Shown here in pieces: positions 37,708 to 45,555 of a stretch of 64,000 bases of DNA (positions are counted from its first letter, which is position 1; each line of letters opens with the position of its first letter). The DNA is taken from positions 62,001-126,000 of the forward strand of contig NZ_BDCR01000002.1 of assembly GCF_001618385.1 (NCBI RefSeq), in the 5' to 3' direction. This DNA comes from Paludibacter jiangxiensis. Its GTDB lineage: Bacteria; Bacteroidota; Bacteroidia; Bacteroidales; Paludibacteraceae. The notes beneath the pieces were generated by a model. That model was not told where the DNA came from and made no database searches. It was given only the letters and a program-made list of their open reading frames with translations. A program made the position numbers and the translations under genes.

Positions 37708-39141
37708 TTATTCCCTTTTGATAAGTAGTCGCGAAAGCGAGCCTGGATATCCGCGTTGGCTGGCTAGTTCACTAGCCAGATTATCAATCTCGGTTTTTGA
37801 GATGCTGTCAAGCAGTGCATTTTGTTTTGCATTCGATTGAAATGCCGGAATAATGTTTTCTTCCTGCATTTTCTGAATGATTTGCATGGCTACCGTTAAG
37901 GCCGAAGACGCTTTTACAATCTCAGAACGTGCATACGATTCACATGGGAAACACACTTCACCTACTCTTCGGTTGGGGTCATCTCCGGGTATTTGCTGTG
38001 CTCCGTGTAGGGGCGGTCCACCTACAGTAGCCGATTTGAATGACGGTACATATTGAGAGGTATACCGGATGGCCGATTGGGTTCTTTCGTCGATTTCCTT
38101 TTGATTCCATTTACGGGCAAGTTTCTGTTGGATGGCCGGGTCAAATTCGGCTGGTGATACATCTTCTTTTGATTGTATCAATCCATTGTCAAACAAGGTG
38201 ATATCCTTGGTCATGCCGTGAATTTGATAATAGTCATTATTGTAGGGTGTTAGCTGTGCCATGCCGTGCGTACTGCCACGCTCTCCGTGAAAAATCATTT
38301 CAGGAATTAAGCCCGGAATGCTATGCCACTTGGATATATATGCCGCTTTGTATTCAATCAGTCGGTTAGCGTTTAGCTGTAGGTATTCATCTACATTCGC
38401 AGTGTTATAGCCGGACGAATTGACTAAATACTTCACTTTGTAGACGGCATCCTTTGTGCTTATTTCCCAGTTATAATCTAAATTCTGACCGCGTACATCC
38501 CTGATGTTTGTGACTTTCGTATTCGTTTGTAGCGTACATTCTTTGGCTTTAGTCAGAGCTAACTGCGCTTGAGCGGCTACCCGAAACAGGTTCCAGCCAT
38601 ATTCCTCTACTAAGAATACCGGCATTTTTAATTTCTCGTAATCGATGTATTTAATAGCGTTAGCCATCCATTCATCATGCGATTTGGGCCGCTTTACAGT
38701 AGCTTGTTTGGCTAATGAAACCAAATCTTCGTGCGTATAGACTTTGTAATAGTTGGCCGGATTGCCAAGTACTTCATTAGATGCATCTTCGTCCACTAAC
38801 TCCTGATAGTAGTTTGCCAGAAGTTTGAGCTTATCCTCAATCGCATTTACATCCAAATTTTCTGATTTTGGAACGCTGATAAAGGTCGGTCTTTCGTCAA
38901 TCGATTGCGGGAATAGTCTTGCCATTTCGATTGATTGACGCATGAGCTGTTTACATTGCTCAATAGATATGTCGGGGTAAAGATTTCCTCCTGCGTGTAA
39001 GTGGCAGAATGGAGGTCCATTCACAAGGCTTTCACCTTGTTCAAATAAAATATTGTCTATTCCGTATTGGGCGAGTTGCAAAGCAGTAACAGAACCTGAT
39101 ATTCCACCACCGATAATGCCCACATTGTATATCTTACTCAT
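37708..39141 (-). CDS. FAD-dependent oxidoreductase
   Basis: 477 residues. The N-terminus has the dinucleotide-binding loop NVGIIGGGISGSVTALQLA and an acidic end of the second strand (ILFEQGE). The central part (KYLVNSSGYNTANVDEYL) and FHGERGSTHGMAQLTPY resemble the malate:quinone oxidoreductase/DAO-like fold, but no precise subfamily is certain. It starts 1 bp after the phosphoglycolate phosphatase stop on the same strand, so they form an operon, which hints at a 2-hydroxyacid substrate. Confidence 0.7.
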   Translation of the reverse strand: MSKIYNVGIIGGGISGSVTALQLAQYGIDNILFEQGESLVNGPPFCHLHAGGNLYPDISIEQCKQLMRQSIEMARLFPQSIDERPTFISVPKSENLDVNAIEDKLKLLANYYQELVDEDASNEVLGNPANYYKVYTHEDLVSLAKQATVKRPKSHDEWMANAIKYIDYEKLKMPVFLVEEYGWNLFRVAAQAQLALTKAKECTLQTNTKVTNIRDVRGQNLDYNWEISTKDAVYKVKYLVNSSGYNTANVDEYLQLNANRLIEYKAAYISKWHSIPGLIPEMIFHGERGSTHGMAQLTPYNNDYYQIHGMTKDITLFDNGLIQSKEDVSPAEFDPAIQQKLARKWNQKEIDERTQSAIRYTSQYVPSFKSATVGGPPLHGAQQIPGDDPNRRVGEVCFPCESYARSEIVKASSALTVAMQIIQKMQEENIIPAFQSNAKQNALLDSISKTEIDNLASELASQRGYPGSLSRLLIKRE

Positions 39142-39142
39142 T

Positions 39143-39814
39143 TCAAAATATTTTTTGCAGGTCGGAAAAACTATCCAACACTACACTTGGTTTATAATCT
39201 GCGATATTCTCGTTGTAATTGTAGCCATAGGTCACACCCACGCTATTCATACCCGCATTTTGCGCCGCAAGAATATCATTTTTTGAATCACCCACCACGA
39301 TGCTTTTTTCTGCAGTCGTATTCATCTCTTTCGCTAAATAAAGCAAAGGGGCGGCATGAGGTTTTTTCTCTGGCATTGAGTCTTCGCCAAGCCAGCGTTT
39401 AAAGTACGGTTTAATGGAAAGAAAATCGAGAATTGGTTCAATATAGTCAAACGGCTTATTCGAGCAGATCACCATCTTATAGCCTTTATTATCAAGGTAA
39501 CGTAGCGTTTCTACTACTCCCGGATACGTGAATGTTTTCTGACACGATACCTCTTTATATGCCGCAAGATAAAACGCAAATGCTTCTGCTAAAAAATCAC
39601 GCGTTGGTTCCTTGTCCTGCATGGCAAGTTGCAACGCTCTTTTTACCAACATAGAAGCTCCGTTTCCAACAAATGACGCAATGAGATCTATCTCTATGCC
39701 TGGTAAATTAAAATGGGTCAACATTTTATTGACAGCCGTTGCTAAGTCGGGAATGCTATTGATGAGTGTGCCATCAAAGTCGAATATAATAAGTTCTTTA
39801 TCTTTAAAATCCAT
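39143..39814 (-). CDS. gph: Phosphoglycolate phosphatase-like HAD hydrolase
   Basis: 223 residues with HAD motifs LIIFDFDGTLINS (I), VICSNKP (II), K in EKKPHAAP (III) and VVGDSKNDILAA (IV), and a Gph-type helical cap. It likely removes phosphate from 2-phosphoglycolate made by DNA repair or oxygenase side reactions. It is first of a two-gene operon with the FAD oxidoreductase. Confidence 0.85.
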   Translation of the reverse strand: MDFKDKELIIFDFDGTLINSIPDLATAVNKMLTHFNLPGIEIDLIASFVGNGASMLVKRALQLAMQDKEPTRDFLAEAFAFYLAAYKEVSCQKTFTYPGVVETLRYLDNKGYKMVICSNKPFDYIEPILDFLSIKPYFKRWLGEDSMPEKKPHAAPLLYLAKEMNTTAEKSIVVGDSKNDILAAQNAGMNSVGVTYGYNYNENIADYKPSVVLDSFSDLQKIF

Positions 39815-40153
39815 AGTGCTTAATTTTACTACAAAGATGTGGAAGTTTTGATGAAAAACTAAGCTATTGGAGGGAATTTTAAAAGAAAATGTATTCTATA
39901 GGCATCATTTTTGCAATTAAACACAGCGATGTCCATAGGGTAGTGGTGGTTTACTTTCGTTGATTGTGGCCGTTGGTTGCGGGAGTGGGGGACAGAATGC
40001 AAATTACGCAAATCAATACAACACCACTTGTTACAAGTTTGCCTGTTGTTTGCGTCCAAGCTACACTTCGTTAAGTTTGAACGAGAATATGCCATACTTG
40101 CGCCATCAGGCGTAGTAATTTACTCTTTTCATGTCTGTCTTTTTTTCTATCAT
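39815..40153. other. Intergenic region at the distal end of the cassette island
   Basis: There is no convincing gene. It has short stretches resembling the palindrome boxes (GCCGTTGGTTGCGGGAG near 39970; CGTTAAGTTTG near 40070) but no second GTTAGGC-type box to close a further unit, so any further cassette is degenerate. Confidence 0.35.
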
Positions 40154-40230
40154 GCCGCCTAACGGATAGCTAAGCGACGGTAAATCAATTGCAACGCATT
40201 GTTTTACTGTTGTTTAGGTGATGTTGTGGC
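40154..40230 (-). repeat. attC-like imperfect palindrome (a), after the TIR-like gene
   Basis: 77 bp. On the minus strand it starts with GCCACAAC 10 bp after the TIR gene stop and ends with GTTAGGCGGC. Inside, ACAGTAAAACAATGC pairs with GCAATTGATTTACCGT, leaving a 3-nt loop. The outer CACCTAAAC pairs with GTTAGGCGG. It has no protein-coding content. The layout matches integron attC sites (57-141 bp, RYYYAAC/GTTRRRY ends) but the box letters differ from the classical consensus. Confidence 0.65.
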
Positions 40231-40239
40231 TAGGAATTT

Positions 40240-41016
40240 TTATAAAATATCATTTACATTAATACTATATCCATTATTACTCAATTCTTTAGCTAAATCA
40301 AATTTCCACCTCCCATTATCACCATCATACGAAATATAAATAATACCGTGTATATCTGAAGGCAAATCAATTTTTTTACTAGAATCAACTAAAGCCACAA
40401 CTCGATTTCGCCCAAGTTTTGCATAAAAAAAACCAAGTTCTAATACAACATTTTGCCTTGCCCTATAGTTTTGTTTATTGTTCGAATCAAAAACTATATC
40501 ATCTGCTGAAAGTATAACAACAGCGAAGCCAACATTTGAATTAAAAAGAAATTTCTCGATAATCGTCATACCCATATTTGGCTGTTCGTGCAAAATAATT
40601 GGTTCTAATCCTAATTTATCAATTATACGTGCTACAGATTGTTTTATTTCATTATTATGTCCATGAACAACAAAAACCTTATGATTTTCTTCATAAACTA
40701 ACTTATTCATCCTTTCAGAAATATCATTTGCTTGATTTGGCTTTGTTATAAATTCTTCTTTTTGGCTGCTTAATTCTATATCATCAATGATTATATCCAA
40801 AATTGAGATAAGTTTTTGTTGATTATCTTCAAAGAAAAATCCATTTTGATTTATTTTACTCAATCTAGTTGAATATTCATTTTCAGATCCAAATTTTTTA
40901 TCGACAATCTTTATTACTCTTTCAATTGTGTAACGCAAGCTGTTTGAATCAAACTTTATATCTGGATCAAGTAAGTCATCTTTTATATCACTAAGTTTTT
41001 TCACATAAGTATCCAT
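40240..41016 (-). CDS. TIR-like nucleotide-binding protein (PF10137), anti-phage effector candidate
   Basis: 258 residues. The first ~110 residues are helical and unassigned. Residues 113-235 form a TIR-like domain: KVFVVHGHNNEIKQSVARI, HEQPNMGMTIIEKF with the likely catalytic Glu at 154, VVILSADD and RARQNVVLELGFFYAKLGR. This domain is used by CBASS/Pycsar effectors and other defence proteins, where it degrades NAD+. No cyclase gene is adjacent, so it would act alone or sense by its N-terminal domain. It is a single-gene unit bounded by palindromes at 40154-40230 and 41083-41237. Confidence 0.82.
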   Translation of the reverse strand: MDTYVKKLSDIKDDLLDPDIKFDSNSLRYTIERVIKIVDKKFGSENEYSTRLSKINQNGFFFEDNQQKLISILDIIIDDIELSSQKEEFITKPNQANDISERMNKLVYEENHKVFVVHGHNNEIKQSVARIIDKLGLEPIILHEQPNMGMTIIEKFLFNSNVGFAVVILSADDIVFDSNNKQNYRARQNVVLELGFFYAKLGRNRVVALVDSSKKIDLPSDIHGIIYISYDGDNGRWKFDLAKELSNNGYSINVNDIL

Positions 41017-41082
41017 AATTACTTTTATTTAATTTAAAATTGTTCAATTGCGAAAAAATCAATTACCGGTTTTTATTCTTAG

Positions 41083-41237
41083 CCATAACGACCGAGGCTA
41101 TGGGCATTTGGCGGTTTGCGGGAGCGTTCGCTGTCGCACAGCGACAAAGTGAATTGAAAATCAGCGAAGCTAATGCGGGAGCAAAACCTGCGAAATACAC
41201 GTCAGCCAGCCAATGGACATAGGCGTGTGTTATGGGC
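41083..41237 (-). repeat. attC-like imperfect palindrome (b), between AIPR and TIR genes
   Basis: 155 bp. The minus strand starts with GCCCATAAC, 12 bp after the AIPR stop, and ends with GTTATGGC. Next to the ends GCCTATGTCCATTGGC pairs with GCCAAATGCCCATAGCC, one bulge. The middle carries two GCTCCCGCA copies and a CGCTGTCGCACAGCG hairpin. Confidence 0.7.
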
Positions 41238-41249
41238 AGTTTTTTAGAT

Positions 41250-43154
41250 TTATTTTTCAATTGGCCTTGTCCTTCTGCCTGTTTTTACAAGTGTATGAAC
41301 AGCTGAAAAAACAGACTGTACGGGACAATCTAATTTATAAGCAATTGAATAATATACCCTTTTTTTCCATGATTCTTTTGGTAATAACGCTTCTACTTTA
41401 TCAATAAATTCAGCTGTCAAAGTTGGCTGATTATTAAAACCTGAATTATGTGCAATTCTATCATATCCCTTGATATTATCACTTATTTCTAACTTTTTGC
41501 ATAATTCCAAAAAAACGCTCTTTTTAAGTTTCTGTTTACTGTTTTGAGCTGGAAATAAATCTTTTAAAAGTAGCCAACTATGCTCTAATTCTTCAAGGGT
41601 GAACCTAGTGAGGTCAAGTTTTATCAAATCATATAAATTAAAGTCAAAATTACCTAGTAGCTTACTAACTGTTATAAAACTAACATATTGACGTCTGAAT
41701 TTAAGGAATTTCTCGCTTACATTATTTGAGTTTGGCCGTTTACTTTCAAGAAACTTATCAGTCGTTTTCATAATGTATGCAATTTGTGACCAAACTTGCA
41801 AATCAGTAAACTGAGAAAATACAGTATTATATGACATTTCATTTCTCATGAACTTTGACTTAAGGTTACTTGCTTGTTCTGGAGATTTTAGAATCAATGA
41901 AATGAAGCCACTAGCCATATACAGAGGAGTTACCATTTTATCCGCCTGAATACCTTGATTTTTGTAAAAATTTGCCCTCCTTTCGTAAAAGAAATCTTTC
42001 ATTTTTAATGCTTCTTCAATATCTCTTTGGATTTTATCTGTTGCGTGTAAAGAATAGAGTTCAACTTTTGTTTGATTGTTAGTGGCACGGATTATTTCAT
42101 CTCTATTTTCACTATTTTTCGAAACAATTACCTTTACAAGTACTGACCTATTATTTACGTCTAAACCACCTTCTGAAAAATATCTAAAAATCGATTCTGA
42201 AGTTTGTAAACCATTTACAATTTGAATATCTTGTATTTGAATTGATTGTCCTACGATACTTGCATCTGTTGCAAGTATCGTAACCCCATTATTTAACCAC
42301 CAAAAGTCGGGAGAATTATCATTTAATAGAGTGTTTTTTATATCTTCATTGACACTATTAAGTCCCATGAAATCACGGACATTAGAGTCAAATAAATATC
42401 TCTTAAGCTTCCCATTATCAGATATAAAACTAAAATAATCATTAAGTTTGACTAATAGAATATATGTTTGACCCCTAGATAAATCATCTAAAAAAGGTAA
42501 TTCAATAGAGAAATTTGGTTTTTTTCTATGAAGTTCAATCAATTCTGTTGAACCAAAAAATAAGAACTTTGAATTACAATTTCCGAAATAATCATTTGCC
42601 ATTTGTTCTATTTGATTTGCACGAGCCCAAATAGAATCTCCAATTTCATCATAGTTACCTCTAGAGGCATAACAAAATCTAGTTTTAAATTCACTCAATC
42701 TTGGTGAAACCTTTTTGTATGCATGTTTGAAATTAGTTCGTTGCTCTAAAATAGTTTCGGAGTACTCACCTTTAAGTTGTGAATTTTCAATTGATAAGTC
42801 AAATAATTCTATAAGACTTGCTGCCAGATTATCAAGTGGTGATTGTCTAAAAGTGTCATGGTGTTTACATGTAATAATCCATACTTCTAAAATAGACCCA
42901 GACTTAGGCCAATTAAACCTATCTAAATCAGACAACAAATGTCCATTGACGAATATAAAGAAACCATCAATTCCTCCGTCCAACGCACCATCTACACTGC
43001 CCGATATTATTTCGTCTTGAGTTAAATCGTAATCTTTCAGAATTTGTTCAAATGAAAAATACTCAAAGACTTCATCTCTTTTATTTGAAGGTAGTTTTAA
43101 TTCAATTCTTTCATCGATTATTCCATCAATGAGTATTTTGTCATTCTTTGCCAT
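41250..43154 (-). CDS. AIPR (abortive infection phage resistance) family protein
   Basis: 634 residues. The N-terminal region contains ALDGGIDGFFIFVNG and LEVWIITCKHH (D63, E90, K97), in the layout of a PD-(D/E)XK-like nuclease fold seen at the front of AIPR proteins. The AIPR domain (about 250-560) shows FWWLNNGVTILATDA, IQDIQIVNGLQTSESI and EIIRATNNQTKVE, all typical of PF10592. These proteins act in phage defence, probably as nucleases in abortive infection. It is a one-gene unit; strong A+T bias and flanking palindromes suggest acquisition. Confidence 0.87.
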   Translation of the reverse strand: MAKNDKILIDGIIDERIELKLPSNKRDEVFEYFSFEQILKDYDLTQDEIISGSVDGALDGGIDGFFIFVNGHLLSDLDRFNWPKSGSILEVWIITCKHHDTFRQSPLDNLAASLIELFDLSIENSQLKGEYSETILEQRTNFKHAYKKVSPRLSEFKTRFCYASRGNYDEIGDSIWARANQIEQMANDYFGNCNSKFLFFGSTELIELHRKKPNFSIELPFLDDLSRGQTYILLVKLNDYFSFISDNGKLKRYLFDSNVRDFMGLNSVNEDIKNTLLNDNSPDFWWLNNGVTILATDASIVGQSIQIQDIQIVNGLQTSESIFRYFSEGGLDVNNRSVLVKVIVSKNSENRDEIIRATNNQTKVELYSLHATDKIQRDIEEALKMKDFFYERRANFYKNQGIQADKMVTPLYMASGFISLILKSPEQASNLKSKFMRNEMSYNTVFSQFTDLQVWSQIAYIMKTTDKFLESKRPNSNNVSEKFLKFRRQYVSFITVSKLLGNFDFNLYDLIKLDLTRFTLEELEHSWLLLKDLFPAQNSKQKLKKSVFLELCKKLEISDNIKGYDRIAHNSGFNNQPTLTAEFIDKVEALLPKESWKKRVYYSIAYKLDCPVQSVFSAVHTLVKTGRRTRPIEK

Positions 43155-43212
43155 AATGAATTGTTACGAATATTTTATTACTAATAAATAAGCTGTGAGT
43201 TTTTTTAAAATT

Positions 43213-43346
43213 GCTCATAACGGTAAATTGTATGAGTAGTGGCAGATTGCGTGTTAATTTCCTGTCAAACCGCTATGCAGTTTGAGCGGGCTACAAAACT
43301 TGATATTTACCACATCGCCTGCCATTACTTATACAAAATGTTGTGC
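43213..43346 (-). repeat. attC-like imperfect palindrome (c), between FRG and AIPR genes
   Basis: 134 bp. The minus strand starts with GCACAAC, 10 bp after the FRG gene stop, and ends with GTTATGAGC. The arms TTGTATAAGTAATGGCAG and CTGCCACTACTCATACAA pair in 16 of 18 positions. The centre has a TCAAAC/GTTTGA hairpin. Confidence 0.75.
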
Positions 43347-43355
43347 TTCGTTATT

Positions 43356-44480
43356 TTATTCAAATAAATAAATCTTATTCAAGGCTCTTCTTGCTTCACT
43401 TTCGTAGCAACCTCTATTTTTCATCTTTACAAAGTAGTTGAGTATTGGATCATATTCTTTTTTAGGGAATAAATCCTTTTCAAAGTCTTTAGGTAAACCA
43501 TTTAAAAAATCTGGCTGCATTTTAAATCCGCACATTAGATAGCTACCTAATTGATTTTTTGCATAACCCCATCCAACATGTCCGAACCATGCATCTTGAG
43601 CATCAGGTCGACCTGATGGAAAAATTTTAGGGCGAACTCTGCTATAAGAAAAAACAGAATTTTCAGGACACCTAAAAACGTAGATTATTGAATTTTTAAA
43701 ATCTTTTATCGGCTCTGTTTTTGTAATGCCCTCGTTATCAATAATCATCTTATTTAGAGCAAACCATGCTGCGACTTTTAGTGTTTTAGTCAAGTCAAGA
43801 CCAATACTAGGCATACCATAATGTTGTGCAATTCCTAAGGCAAATCCGTTCATGTCAATTCCACCTTTAATTGCCATTATATCTTTCTGATATTCTTGGA
43901 ATTCTAAGGGTGTTAGTTCTTCAGAGTAATCTATACCAATGTCATTTAATAATATTGCTGCTTGACTATGCCACATACTATGCATGAAGTTCTCATTGAA
44001 ATTGCTTCTCAAATGACTTGGTAGGAACGATGGTTCTTTTATATCCTCACTGCCATAAAGATGACGCTTTTCATCTTTATCACGATCAATTGGATAATGA
44101 CTATGTTGTCCTCTTAGTAGGATTTGATAATTTGGATTAGCTTTTTCCATTTCGCTTACTAAAGGTGATATTGAATCTAAGCTACTCACCTTAAAAATTG
44201 GAATTTTCCTATAAGGTACTCTAAACGTATCAACAATTTCATTACTTATGCCAGTTGGATAATAATTTAATTTTTCTCCAACTCCATATGGAGTTAAGTT
44301 ATTATATAGCCATGAACTAAAAACACGACCATAATAATCATCAATTAATAAATCATCAGAGCTGATATCCTTGTTTGATTCATTTGGTAATGTTGCAAAA
44401 CTTATTTCGTTTTGAATAGGGTAAATATTATAAAACCCAGTGTGTAATAATCTATAATCGTCTTTCTTTATCTTTTCCAT
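43356..44480 (-). CDS. FRG-domain protein
   Basis: 374 residues. An FRG domain covers about 105-250: YQILLRGQHSHYP (R123-G-Q125), SFLPSHLR, and GIAQHYGMPSIGLDLTKTLKVAAWFALNK with H220 and D229. FRG domains are found in phage-defence and toxin-like loci and may be ADP-ribosyltransferase-like, but the reaction is not established. The flanking 100 N-terminal and 120 C-terminal residues are unassigned. It starts 1 bp after the stop of the 194-residue gene, so they form one transcription unit inside one cassette. Confidence 0.8.
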   Translation of the reverse strand: MEKIKKDDYRLLHTGFYNIYPIQNEISFATLPNESNKDISSDDLLIDDYYGRVFSSWLYNNLTPYGVGEKLNYYPTGISNEIVDTFRVPYRKIPIFKVSSLDSISPLVSEMEKANPNYQILLRGQHSHYPIDRDKDEKRHLYGSEDIKEPSFLPSHLRSNFNENFMHSMWHSQAAILLNDIGIDYSEELTPLEFQEYQKDIMAIKGGIDMNGFALGIAQHYGMPSIGLDLTKTLKVAAWFALNKMIIDNEGITKTEPIKDFKNSIIYVFRCPENSVFSYSRVRPKIFPSGRPDAQDAWFGHVGWGYAKNQLGSYLMCGFKMQPDFLNGLPKDFEKDLFPKKEYDPILNYFVKMKNRGCYESEARRALNKIYLFE

Positions 44481-44481
44481 T

Positions 44482-45066
44482 TTATGAAACTAAAACGTTA
44501 GAATTAGGATTTAAGGGTATGCCCAAACTTTCACAAACCCAAATTTGAATAAAATAAGAAAAAGAGGTAGATGAATTAGCATTTAAAAAAAGACATTCTT
44601 TGTTTCCCCCAACTGCTTCTATGTACTTATTAAAGTAATCAACAGACGCAGTTAATTCAGAATGGAATTGACTAATTGGTGACCAGATTAAATCAGCAAA
44701 CATATCATATGATTTAATCATTATTCTTTCATTATGTATTACAACCTCGCTTTTGAGACTTGCTTCCCTTATAAATTCTTCAAATAAGCTCAATATTTCT
44801 TCATCTAGTTCTGACAAGAATACATCTCTGCATGATTTTTCAACTTGTATATTCCTTAAAATACCTTCAACCAAATTAGGGTAACTGTTTGAAAGTAGTT
44901 GTTCGTATGTTTTCTCATTATCCACTGGGAGAATTAGGGCTGTTTCTTCTCTTGGATTATACCCAGACTTAAGTTGTTTATATTTAATTACAAAATCCCA
45001 ACTTGTCAAGCGAGAATTAAAATGCTTATAGAAATCGTGAAGTATTTCCTTGTTATCTACAATCAT
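44482..45066 (-). CDS. Hypothetical protein paired with the FRG protein
   Basis: 194 residues, soluble, no signal peptide. No family is recognised. It looks mainly helical with many acidic residues (LSELDEEILSLFEEFIREASL). It is first in a two-gene unit with the FRG protein, spaced by a single base, which suggests a functional pair such as sensor/effector or toxin/antidote. The first ATG at 45066 is used; the palindrome box GTTGTGC lies about 30 bp upstream. Confidence 0.65.
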   Translation of the reverse strand: MIVDNKEILHDFYKHFNSRLTSWDFVIKYKQLKSGYNPREETALILPVDNEKTYEQLLSNSYPNLVEGILRNIQVEKSCRDVFLSELDEEILSLFEEFIREASLKSEVVIHNERIMIKSYDMFADLIWSPISQFHSELTASVDYFNKYIEAVGGNKECLFLNANSSTSFSYFIQIWVCESLGIPLNPNSNVLVS

Positions 45067-45091
45067 AATTTGTTCGAATTACCTTTTTTTT

Positions 45092-45140
45092 AATGAAGCA
45101 CAACATCTGTATATGTGCACCTTTGGTGCACATATATCGA
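45092..45140. repeat. Hairpin with GTTGTGC box at the start of the cassette island
   Basis: TATATGTGCACC (45111-45122) and GGTGCACATATA (45126-45137) pair perfectly over 12 bp with a 3-nt loop. Beside it GCACAACATC (45098-45107) gives, on the minus strand, GATGTTGTGC, identical to the box closing the FRG unit at 43340-43346. It may be the insertion site (attI-like) or the right half of another attC-like site. Confidence 0.55.
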
Positions 45141-45260
45141 CTATAGGTGATTGTTTTTGTTTGTTTAATTATCTGTTAGTATAACGTTTACGCGTATTTT
45201 GCAAACAACGTTGAAGGTACACATATCCAATTTATTGATAGATTTATTTTCCTATCTTGA

Positions 45261-45419
45261 TTAAATATCCAACTTGTCTAAAGGATTTATGATATTGTCT
45301 ATTCCCTTGGTGGTAATATGTGTGTAAATCTTGGTGGTCTTTGTACTTCCTTTGCTCCGACCTACATCAATCCCCTCTCTTTCTATATTTTCACCACAAA
45401 CATACGATAAATAATTAAC
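45261..45419 (-). pseudogene. Tyrosine recombinase (integrase) C-terminal remnant
   Basis: The minus-strand frame ends at TAA 45261-45263 and reads ...SKGSTKTTKIYTHITTKG then IDNIINPLDKLDI. The Tyr in IYTH corresponds to the catalytic nucleophile of tyrosine recombinases, and the IYTH...NPLD-L ending matches Bacteroidetes integrases and is also like the IYTHV...SPLD end of integron integrases. Everything before about residue 50 from the end is missing, with a stop at about 45422. It lies just upstream of the cassette island in the same orientation. Confidence 0.7.
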
Positions 45420-45495
45420 AAATTAAATGCAATTTATGACCGGCGTAAAAAAATAATTATTAAGCTAATTGATCGTAAAGAGAGGTGTAAAATAA

Positions 45496-45535
45496 CAAAG
45501 GCTTCATTGAATTGTTTTGTTCAATGAAGCCTTTG
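45496..45535 (-). terminator. Terminator of the S9 peptidase gene
   Basis: CAAAGGCTTCATTGAA and TTCAATGAAGCCTTTG form a 16-bp perfect stem with an 8-nt loop. On the minus strand it is followed by TTATTTTAC. Confidence 0.85.
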
Positions 45536-45555
45536 CTGTGTATGTCCGTATGGAA

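Noticed and set aside
39859-40095. Minus-strand 78-codon open frame between gph and the cassette island
   Set aside because: No family features and no start signal; it lies in the degenerate region beyond palindrome (a).
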